64,000 nucleotides of DNA from Bursaphelenchus xylophilus. Lineage: Eukaryota; Nematoda; Chromadorea; Rhabditida; Aphelenchoididae. The notes beneath the pieces were generated by a model. The model made no database searches. It was not told the origin of the DNA and saw only the letters and a list, made by a program, of their open reading frames with translations. The stretch is taken from assembly GCA_904066235.2 (NCBI GenBank), contig CAJFCV020000005.1, positions 7,683,501 through 7,747,500 on the forward strand. Reading direction: 5' to 3'. Shown piece after piece: positions 52,701 through 61,609 of the stretch; position 1 is the stretch's first letter; the number at the start of each line of letters is the position of its first letter. The position numbers were made by a program, and so were the translations under genes.

Positions 52701-55700
52701 ATTTCGATGGTGAAACAAAGAAAATCACATTGATTCCTATGTTTCCAGGACGAACTTTCAAAAAATACCAATTGTTGGGAAGTTGTAATTCAATCCTTTA
52801 GTTAGTTTACGACCATAAATTGCTTTCTGCTTTCGTAACCTCATAATTTCCTTTTTTTATTAAATCAATTCTTAACCTCGTTTTCGACCTAATTTATTTT
52901 CTTAGATTCAAAAAAGTTCCTTTCCAATTACGTAATTCCCCCTACTCTTACGTGGTATTTTAACCACCAAAGCCGATTCCTTACGTTCTATTAGATTCGC
53001 ATCCAGAATCTTGTTTCCGTGGCGGACAAATTTCTTTTCTTCGTGGTGCGAAAAACGACACAAAAAACATTTTCAGGGTCATTTTTTACTTCTTTACGTA
53101 CGCCTTCAAGTGCTGATGTAGCTTTATTATTTCGGGCTCGCTCCGTGCAACACTGGCCATTTTCGATAATCTTTTGAGGGGGATTTTGGGGAGATGGGGT
53201 CAGTTTTTCCTAAAGAGACGATTGTTTGCAGTGGATTGAAAGATTGTTTTTTAAGTTTGGAAAGGTGCTGAAATTCAGAAAGTCAAACTTTAATGAAATT
53301 TGGCATAAACTTAGTGTTCCAGAAGAAGCATGCAAGATTGCTATCTTGCGGATTGCAAAAACAACCGAGATTTTTACGTCAAAAGTTGGCCATTTTCTGC
53401 AAATTTCTCCATGAAAAGTTGGCAGAAATGTGGGTAAAAAACTTTTCTGTCTGAACCCATCCACATTTCGCATAGTCCCTCGTCGGCAAAGACTGTTGAG
53501 CCTCTGCAAAAAACAAATCTTGAGGGATTTATACGTAGTCTAGGCGTTTGAAATATGTGAAATATCGCGTCGTACTTTGGGCCATATATCAAATCTGCAC
53601 ATGAAAAAAGAACATTTGTTTTTTCTACGAGGCATCATTCAACTCAATTTTATTTTGTTTCCATCGCCTTGACCAAGCGAATAAATGTGCCATATTAGTG
53701 CAAAGAACAATGAAAACGTTTCCAAATTGCTTTTCTTCTATATTCCTTCGTCCAAATATTAACTAAGAGCACTATTTACATTACAAATGCCAATTACAAC
53801 GCTCTTTCTCTATCCCTAATCTCATAAAAATTGCGCTGTTTACGGTCTTAGGACACTATTTTTGCTTTTGCAAATTCCTCGTTTGTTTACGAGATCTCAT
53901 CTTGGTTTTTTGCTCACTGTGAATTAAAATTCTGTTTTTGAGATTTTCCAAAGTTTTTCTTGGCTGTATTACCGCATTTACTGGTAACGAATATACACTG
54001 CCCTTTTTGCGTAACTTTTACTAAATTGTTTTCCAATTATTTGTCTTTATAACGACTTTCCTGAGTAATTATAGCTTATAATCCAATTTAGAACACTTAT
54101 TACTCTTTACTAGGGAAGGTTTCTCTTCCAAACAATGGCAAAAATTGCAAAGAAACTCCTCTTTGATTTGTTTGACAAGCAGTTTTTAATGTCTTGTAAG
54201 TTTGTTTAGATCGTGGGTGGCATTTTTTCGCACTCACAACAAAATTTTTCAAATTGTAACAGGAAGTATCACAGATACGCGCCAAAGTCGTTGGTTACGG
54301 GGGCAGGGTGGTACCAAGCTTTGCAGGTGTTTTGAGACTTGAAAAAAATATCAAAAAATATCGGTAGGATCTTTTGCACTTCGTGGTTCTCTTTGATACC
54401 AAATTTGGACTACTTTTTATTTCTTTTTCTTCCTCTCTGCCGACTGAAGCTTGTAGAATGAATACCCACCCAACTTTATCGTATTCAACACTACTATTTA
54501 CCTTTTCGACATTCTTCTAAACCCTCTTACGCCATTTTTACGATTACTATTAGTCCAAGTTCCGAACTCTTTTTGCATTTTCTCTCCAGAAAACTCTATT
54601 CATCGACTAATTCCCGCACGTATTTCTAACGCACCACTAATGCGCAACAATAAACTCCCTTACTTTCCATTGAATGGATCCCGGAAAAAGAAAATGGGCG
54701 AGAAATGTGCCGTCGCAAATAACGTCTTTTTATTGTTCTCGAGGCGTGAAAATGAGCGAGTATAACGTCAAACCTTGACAATTTGTGGGATTTTTGTTCA
54801 GTGGCGACGAGTGTGCAAACCAAAACCGACGTTTTGAAAGTTTTTAGGATGCAATTTTTGCGTCGTTTTGATAAAAAATACATAAATTTATTTTTTACAG
54901 TAAGCCTATTTACTGTATACCCCGTGATTTTGGTATAAAACATCCAAAAAGGTTTTCTGATGAGAGTGGGATTCGAACCCACGCCTCCGAAGAGACTGGT
55001 GCCTTAAACCAGCGCCTTAGACCGCTCGGCCATCTCACCACACTACCCGCCATCCGCTTTTTCTCTTTTCTTTTTGATCGGACAGATTTTTATTCGCGAA
55101 AGGCCATTGATGTGTGTTATCTCTCGTTTTTAAAGGCGATTCTCACTTCAAAAACATCAAATTATATTTTCCTTGACATCAACGTCATGTGAATTCGTAA
55201 AAAAATCGACCAACAGTTTCAATGGACTGGTATAACTTGGGCGCATTTTGGCGGCATCGGACAGTTTTTGTGATCTTGCTATTACTCAACATATCATCAA
55301 CAAATTCACGGATAATCGGCCTTCATCGTCGACGGTCGGTTCCACTGGACTCGAGTTCGACAATGTTGGCTGACGAAGACGGGTTAAATGCGAGTCAAAT
55401 GCCGATTATTTGTCTGATGGAGTGGAGTTCGCCGCGTTGCAAAGAGCATGCGTTCGATGTGCCGGCTCCGAAATTCGCACCAAATTTTAAATTTCCGACA
55501 ACGCCGACGACGAGACGACTGACTCACGGGTTGAGGAATGCAAATACCCCCAGGGCAAACGAGGGGGATATGCAAATTTTAGTGCGTGGAACTACTGAAG
55601 CTCCAAAAAGCATTCAGAAGAATGAGAGTAAGGGATCAAAAGTTTAAAATGTTGAAATATTGCAATATCAAAAAATTTGCATATGTGTAAAGTGATACTT

Positions 55701-58700
55701 GTAAATTATAAGTTAACTCTCAAAATTAAAAAAAATTGTCTTTGATTATAAATTTACTTTAGACACACAGATTATCAAAAATTTTCATATATCAAAACAA
55801 ATATTAAAAAACTGCAAATTTGAATGTTTGGCAAAAACGAACATCAAAAATTATAAATTTTTGTGTTATTAATATATAAAATTGCATATTTTCAGGTTTC
55901 TTTACACCAATCGTTCCAAAAGCCTTCAAACAGAAGAACACACCGACCGATGATACCAGTAGGTTTTCACGTTTTACAATTCAAATGTTCGTGACTTGAA
56001 TGTTGGCATTCTTTGTTATTTACCCACTGCCTTTCCTTCGTTGGTTTGCTGTTTTGTAGATACTAACTCAAAATTGAATATGTTGGGGTTAATTTTCGGA
56101 ACATACATTGTTAGAAAATTTTCTATTGGCGGAATTAATTTTTTTTCGGAAAATTTTTAAAAATTTCAAAAAATTAAAATATTAAAACATACTTTAAAGT
56201 AAAAATTAAAACATACTTTCGAACCTGGAAATATGTAATCTTTTATTTATTGTCAAAAACATTTTTTTTGCTTTCTGCTGTGTTTTTTATAACTCATTTT
56301 TAACAAAGTTCTTATAAAAAAGGACAAAATAAATAAAGAATGAAAACTTGCTATTTTAACCAAAAATTAATAAGCACGCGTTTTTTTATTTTTGCACCTC
56401 CACAAAAAGCGAGAATTAATGTTATATACTATACCAAACTTACAAAAAAAATCACTCACAGTTTCCACCAAAAATTTTCTTTGAGCTATTGCACTCGCCA
56501 CTGCACAAAACTTTTGCTTCTTTCCACTTCCACATTCACATTTGCATCCATGTTCACTGAACTTTCCTGCACTTTTAAAATCTTTTGTATTATATGCACT
56601 CATATGACTTGCTATAACGTTTCCTCTGTCCTATGGAGAAAATCTTTCCTTCCTCTATCCTAATGTTGTCCGTCACGATTTGTTGTTGCAGTACACATTT
56701 GATGATAATTATGCGAAACCTTTCCTTATTTTGTAGGCTTTGTGTAACCAGTAATTGGAAATGGATGTTTTTAAAGAGTTCAAAACATCCATTTTACAGT
56801 ATGCAGCCCGCAAAGTACGGTAGATTTTTTTACAATTTTTTGCAACAAATTCTTGTTGATTGTTTCCGTGCATTTAAACCAATTTCTTTTTCAAAAATTC
56901 GAAAACATACCCTATTAACATAATTTATTCAAAAACTAATTACTGGTTATGGAAAGCTCTCTTTTGAGTTCCTAATATCTTCCTCTATGTGTCCCATATC
57001 CCCTTCTTTGCGTGCCTGCAAAACTTTTCCCCCAATTGACTTGTAAACGGGGGGAGAAAAGAAAGCCGAAGGGGCCCTAAAGACAACAGGAGGGCGCCGA
57101 ATATGATGAATATCTGAAGACGGGGGAACGCGACAAGAATTAAATTTGAATGTGTTAAAAACGGCGCGCTGAAAACGAGAAGAAGTGGGGAAGTTTTCCA
57201 TCTTTTCTTCGGGCCCCTTCGGCTTGCTTCTTGACCCCTTTTTCGGAATGGGTGCTTTTGAGTTCGACAAGCTTTTCCATCCTGGCCGTGATGATGAATG
57301 TTCGCGGAGGACTATGGGATAAGGAGGTGATGGGAGTGGTTTTATGAGATCATATCTATGAATCTATGGGTATATTGAATAGAAAAAGATCCCATATGTT
57401 TGCTTTCTTTAAAATTGGCTCCTTGTAGCCTATTTATATTAGTACATTGCGCTGATTTTGGCTCAATCGATGGAAAAGTCTAAAAGAATTAGAACGGGAA
57501 CGGGTTGGGCTCAAAAAGTGTTGTAAGGTCCTAGATGGTCTACAATTAAAACTCAAAGTTTACGACCCTAATAATGAAGCCTTCATTTTTACAACCTAAT
57601 CTGATAATCCAGACAAATTCCGTTTCCGATTAAAGGTGTCTTTGCCTTACAAGATGTACACGTTTCCTCTCAAAAACTGCTAAATTAATTAGGAGTTTTT
57701 TTATCCGACAAAATTTTGCTTTACGAGATTAGAAGGTTCCTTCATGGCAGGGAGTTTCATATTTTGTCACATATGATAAGTAAGATGTTGAGGCTCAAGA
57801 GAGAAATTTATTGGCTTTTAACTCATAGAGAATGATAATATTTTAAGGGGTTTTGAAGCCGTTAGACAGTTAAGAAGTCTCTGAAAGCTCCATATCCCTT
57901 ACGTCCTCCGTCCATTGTCCACCATTGTCCGGTCAGAGCCGTTTTTGATTTCGGCACACAATTCCCTTCAATTCTTTCTGTTTTTCCGCATTTTCCGTTT
58001 TTCATTTTGCTTTGTAGCGCCGAAGCCGACGCCCACCAAATCTCTCAACCAAACCGCTGCAGTACGGGTCCCTACAAAGCAACGGCTCGCCGACAGTGCT
58101 CAACAACGACGGACCGTAAAACCCACCGGGAAAATGGAAGACCGGCCGGAGTCGAGAGGCTCCTACAACGACGATGACTACAGCGAAGATGAAGATGCGG
58201 CTCGCGAAGAAGAAGAGGGCTATGACGAAGAAGTTGAGGATGTGGATGAACTAAACCGATTGAAAACCCCCGCCACATATGCGCCATATGCCAGAGCGCA
58301 ACTTGTAAATTCCGGCCCAAATGAGATGGACTCGTTGTGGACGGACCTCAGTCATGCAGTCGATTTTAAGAGCGGCGGGTCGTGGAGAAGACCGGTAACG
58401 GCGACTTCAACGACCCCAATGCCAACGACTAGCGCAACGCCGATGACGACGACGTTTTCAACGACGACGAAGAGAATTGCGACAACTGTTTTTGGTAATT
58501 TTAGATTTTTTCTGTCCTTGCGTGCGGTGTGTGAAACGGGCGACGGTCTTCGAGTCTGTGGTCTTTAAAAGCTTTTTTATGTCTATAAAGCATCTTGAAC
58601 ATGGTGGGTAAGGAATAAAAAAATGTAGCAAAAAATAACAATTATTTGTTTCAACTTTTTCTGCAGAATTTTTTTACTATTTCTCGCTACATTTATTTGA

Positions 58701-61609
58701 ATTTCCTCTTCTCTTTTCTGTCGCACATCTTTTTTTCATAAATTTTCGTAAAGTTTGACATATTTTACGCAATTTTATTCTTCAGACCGCAAAAGTTGAA
58801 GTGCAGCACGAGTGTGTTTGGCTATTTTGGCTTTGAAGAAACTCTGAAATCTATTCTTTGAAAGTAATTTTTAATGTCAACGCTGACTTAAAAATTCAGA
58901 AAAGGCCTAATTCGTCATAATATTTACGCCCAACAAAATTTTGATGACAGTTTCCGTCGACACACGTTTTTTTCCAATCAGCAAAGTAAAGAAAACATCT
59001 TTTTTCGTAAAATTCCTGGCTGGGCTTTCTTGGGATTTCACCATGAAATCACATATCCAAGAAAACAACCCTTTCGTTAAGGCTATTCATAATTTTTTTG
59101 GCCAAAAGATTATACGCAATTTGTTTATGCATCTATGTGTAAGAGGTTACGCCCCAAGAAAATCTCCTTTTTCGTTTTATTCATAAAATTTTTTTTTGAT
59201 AAAAATTTTACGGCCCAATTTTTCGAGTCTTTTTCAAGGTTTTTCGGCCGTGAAAAAATAAAAAAACTTTCGTTTTTGGGATGGGTTTGACCATGACGAC
59301 AAAAGGGGAAGCTTTTATGAATTTTTTTTTGAAAATAAAAGTGTTTTCCTTTAAACAGATGGTGTATTTTACGGGAAATTTTATAAGATTAAGAGGTCTA
59401 GGCTTTGATGAACTTGGAATAATTCGATCGTTGAATGTCTTGGCTAAACGCGCGATGCAACGGCTAAAAGTTCTTACGAGATCTTCCCTTTTTTGGGATG
59501 CAGCATGCAATTTAGCTCAATTCACACTTGTTTACAATAGTTTTACGTCACTCTTCTGATGACATTTCCCTTTCCCACTTCCAAAATATCCTAATTTTTT
59601 GTCATCATTTCCACGTTTACAATTTATTCCATTTCCAGCATCAGACACCAGTTTCCTTCCGTTGCAAAAATTTGGCCAACACATTTTCATGTCCAAACAT
59701 TTCTTTGGCCTAAAAACTAACTGTCACCAAAGATTTTGCGAATTTTTCGTACATTTTGAGTCTCATTAGGCGGAGACCGGATGGACGGCCGAAAGAGAAG
59801 GGCCGTTGGGCTAATTAGAAAGACTTTGGAAAGTCGGATTTTCATGATTTTGTAGGCACACTTGCATTGCGAATAGGAGCTTGACGATTTTTCATCGAGC
59901 CGCATGTCTTTTTGAAGCGAAGCTCATACTGAAAGTTGGTTTTTTAACGATTACCCGTTAAAAAAAACCCGATTTTTAGCACTTTTTAGACCCTTGGGCT
60001 TTACAGGTTAAGGACAACCTAAAAATTTTCAAATTTAAAAATTATTTTTTAAAACTTCTTTTTTCAAAAAATTTTTTTACGCCACATAGTTTTAGTTTAC
60101 TCAATCAAAATTTAGGCCCTGTTTTAGAGCAAAATAATCGCTAATCCATCATAGCGCTTTAGGCGAAAAACGGAAGAGAGTGGGAATTAAAAAGGCGTAC
60201 ATGGACTTTTGAGTGCTGTTTTCCTCGCGTTCTTTTCGAGTGTTAAATGCTGTTTTGGCACATCTGGACTTTTATTAGTATTTTTTATGACAAAATTTAA
60301 CTGAAATCGTAAAAAATGATGGAAAAGGAATGGAAAAAACCGGATTTTTGGAGGAGATATAGGAAATATTTCAAGAGTGAGGACTTAATTTTAAACTTTC
60401 ATTTAGATAAAGCCTGAAAATGCAAAATTTAGAAAATTATGACCCGAAAGTTTTAGCTTGCAGTCTGCAGAAAATTTTATGATTTTTCCTGGTGTGAAAA
60501 AAAATTTTTGGGAAAACGTTAAAAAAACAATTTAGGACTAGTTAAACTCTCCAAGAAAACCTTTTTCAATTAAATTTTACTCTTTAAATTCCGACATAAA
60601 GTATCTTTTTTTGAGTGTGAAATTTCTCCCTGCCTTCAGTCAATTTCCGATAAATTAATTTTCGTTTCAGTGAGTACTACTCGTTGGCTTGAGACGACCA
60701 CCCAGGCCTCGCGTCAGAAGCTGCGAACAATCCAAACAGACACCACGACAACTGTGCCGTTGTTCGCCGTTCGCCCCACAACTCCCATGGGCGAGCTGAT
60801 CACAACAACAACTAAGGTAAGGATTATTCGACCGTCTTATCCATTTTGGCTTTCTCTGATTTCCAAAAAGTTGTCAAATGTCTCTGCTGTTATGACAGAG
60901 CGCCAGAAAAATTACATATATACCATTTTCGAATTGCAGGCCCCAATTGTAACCACGGATTTCCCGCGAACTGCCTTAATCTCGATTGCATCGGTATCCG
61001 TTATCATCATCATTGCATTCGTTGTCTTCTGCGTCTTCCGATGCCGTCAGTCAGCGCCTCCCAGCGAAACCACCTATCCCATGGCCTACAATGGGGTGAA
61101 ACAGCCGTCAATTGGAATGGGTAATGTAATGTTGGGAAGTGGGAACCATGGATATACTCCGATTCCATCGGAAATGTCGCCGCCCGCCCATCATGCTCAG
61201 CAATTTGCAGGAATGAGCCCAAGAGTCAAGTAGGTTTGCAATAAGTTCTATTGGATTTCCTGAGTTGAAATAGAGCATGTCAGAAAGTCTCCCTGCAATG
61301 AGACTAGATGTCCAGTAAACCTCCGTTCTTCATTAAACTCTTCCCAATCTCATTTCTTTCAGCTACGAGACCATGAATGGCGCTGCAACCCTTCCTTCGG
61401 CACTACGTCGGCCGAATGGCCTAACAAACGGAGGCCCTCAACCCAATGGTCTTGGCTATCAAACAATTGGCCAAAATCAACACATTGTAAATCAGAATGG
61501 CCAAACATCGCCGGCGCGGACCAACGGAAATGCCAACGGCGGGATGAATGGGGGCTCACGGACTTGGGGAAGGGAAAAGAAAAAAGATTTCAAGGAGTGG
61601 TATGTCTGA
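28757..61609 (+). CDS. nrx-1: Alpha-neurexin (long isoform)
   Basis: Presynaptic adhesion receptor, 26 coding exons, 1820 residues with the 27-nt microexon. Exons: 28757-28896, 28969-29124, 29188-29293, 29428-29550, 29587-29863, 30135-30295, 30563-30727, 30859-30885, 31247-31402, 31453-31660, 31698-31994, 32405-32855, 33345-33519, 33560-33671, 33800-34341, 34992-35253, 35439-35734, 35773-35944, 36131-36322, 43624-43712, 44116-44248, 55896-55958, 58018-58494, 60671-60816, 60940-61229, 61363-61609. All phases join. Signal peptide within residues 17-35; LNS1 47-215; EGF1 228-267; LNS2 268-450; LNS3 (FITLPKWN, FRTTASDGLILYHG) to ~700; EGF2 704-740; LNS4 and LNS5 755-1119; EGF3 1125-1156; LNS6 1157-1339; a two-cysteine acidic loop C1397-C1406 like the vertebrate neurexin cysteine loop; Thr-rich stalk; TM 1654-1676; cytoplasmic tail ending EWYV, a PDZ ligand like EYYV of vertebrate neurexins (CASK/Mint binding). 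The ATG at 28757 is chosen because the one at 28748 runs into a stop. Intron 10 is GC-AG. Confidence 0.95.
30859..30885 (+). other. nrx-1: 27-nt microexon at neurexin splice site 2
   Basis: Flanked by TATTTTAG and GTAAGT, both neighbours in phase 0. It encodes TGTKYTSLI, inserted between HRNLHM and MRLTVDG in LNS2. This is the position where vertebrate neurexins carry the alternatively spliced SS2 insert. Inclusion and skipping both keep the frame. Confidence 0.75.
34647..34927. mobile_element. 281-bp TA-flanked MITE in neurexin intron
   Basis: Terminal inverted repeats of at least 31 bp starting CTAGTCGTTCCAGAAAGTGC and mirrored at the right end (GGAACGACTAG), with TA on both sides (34645-34646 and 34928-34929). 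The interior has several copies of the palindrome TTGCACTGTGCAA. No coding capacity. It lies in the intron 34,342-34,991 inside LNS5. The same palindrome recurs at about 36,752 and 36,952, and a decayed relative is at 48.3 kb. Confidence 0.85.
37496..39004. mobile_element. Tc1/mariner-derived element with 588-bp TIRs
   Basis: A 1,509-bp element starting TACTCCCCGCCAAAAGTTTT and ending in its reverse complement, flanked by TA. The inverted arms are 37496-38082 and 38417-39004, about 588 bp each, nearly identical (few mismatches, for example TGTGGTCGC versus TAGGGTCGC). Only about 335 bp separates them, holding a transposase remnant. The arms make up almost 80 percent of the element, so a transcript through it would fold into a long hairpin. 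It sits in neurexin intron 19. Confidence 0.92.
38095..38415 (+). pseudogene. Tc1-like transposase fragment
   Basis: The unique core of the 37.5-kb element is an open frame ending at TAG 38415. It reads FKWIFCDQKRLSFDGPG and later GGGDGIVLGGI, matching the Tc1-family segment WxxVIFSDEKxFxLDGPDG ... GGGxxMVWGxI around the second catalytic Asp of the DD34D/E domain. The N-terminal DNA-binding part and the third catalytic residue are absent, so it is an internally deleted, inactive copy. Confidence 0.75.
45147..45228 (+). tRNA. tRNA-Leu (anticodon TAG)
   Basis: 82 nt. Acceptor GGCGAAG pairs with CTTCGTC (one G-T wobble), A discriminator, D arm TGGCCGAGTGG, anticodon stem CTGGT/ACCAG with loop TTTAGGC (anticodon TAG), long class II variable arm, T arm GTGGGTTCGAATCCCAC. 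TTTT follows at about 45,235. Sits in a neurexin intron on the sense strand. Confidence 0.95.
48296..48588. repeat. Decayed copy of the 34.6-kb MITE family
   Basis: The left end (TTCCATAAATGCGTGGACAT, then CGCACAGTGCA) aligns with the left end of the 281-bp MITE (TTCCAGAAAGTGCGTGCACT, then CGCACAGTGCA). The right end mirrors it weakly (AAAAAAGCATGTACTTTATG). G+C content is higher than the surroundings. The terminal repeats are too degraded to be mobilised. Confidence 0.55.
51750..51821 (-). tRNA. tRNA-Thr (anticodon TGT)
   Basis: 72 nt on the minus strand. Acceptor GCCACCT pairs perfectly with AGGTGGC, anticodon stem TCGGT/ACCGA with loop CTTGTAA (anticodon TGT), T loop GGTTCGATTCC, A discriminator, followed by a run of T. 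Located in the large neurexin intron, antisense. Confidence 0.95.
54958..55039 (-). tRNA. tRNA-Leu (anticodon AAG)
   Basis: 82 nt on the minus strand. Acceptor GGTGAGA/TCTCATC (one wobble), D arm TGGCCGAGCGG, anticodon stem CTGGT/ACCAG with loop TTAAGGC (anticodon AAG), class II variable arm, T arm GTGGGTTCGAATCCCAC. Its body differs from the Leu-TAG gene at 45.1 kb by only about three positions outside the acceptor stem. It lies 182 bp upstream of the gamma-neurexin start codon, in the opposite orientation. Confidence 0.95.
55040..55221 (+). promoter_or_regulatory. Probable gamma-neurexin promoter/5' leader
   Basis: Short interval between the tRNA-Leu and the gamma start codon. CGACCAACAG ending at 55,215 is acceptor-like, six bases before the ATG, and could accept a spliced leader. 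No TATA box is obvious. The call rests on the position of the start exon. Confidence 0.35.
55222..61609 (+). CDS. nrx-1: Gamma-type short neurexin isoform
   Basis: Alternative first exon 55222-55627 spliced to the common exons 55896-55958, 58018-58494, 60671-60816, 60940-61229 and 61363-61609; 542 residues. The exon starts with an ATG and a clear signal peptide (residues 12-29, core TVFVILLLLNISSTNS), then HRRRS (possible furin-type site) and about 100 residues unlike other neurexin parts, including MEWSSPRCKEHAF and a Thr/Pro-rich stretch. It ends in phase 1 (donor GTAAGG), the phase of the shared acceptor at 55,896, so splicing is in frame. The isoform has no LNS or EGF domain and no cysteine loop, but keeps stalk, TM (about 376-398) and PDZ-binding tail. 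C. elegans nrx-1 is known to make a comparable short gamma form; this exon looks like its counterpart. No transcript evidence is available here. Confidence 0.82.
58495..60670. other. nrx-1: 2.2-kb neurexin intron, nothing else seen
   Basis: A+T-rich intron between the acidic stalk exon and the Thr-rich stalk exon. No repeat, RNA gene or additional exon could be supported. Confidence 0.7.

Larger units (their letters stand above)
44249..55895. other. nrx-1: 11.6-kb neurexin intron containing tRNAs and gamma promoter
   Basis: This intron joins the cysteine-loop exon to the common stalk exons. It contains three tRNA genes (45,147 plus; 51,821 minus; 55,039 minus), a decayed MITE at about 48.3 kb, and the gamma-neurexin first exon at 55,222-55,627. 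Apart from these, long stretches (45.3-48.2, 48.6-51.7, 51.9-54.9 kb) are A+T-rich with no supported gene. Confidence 0.75.
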
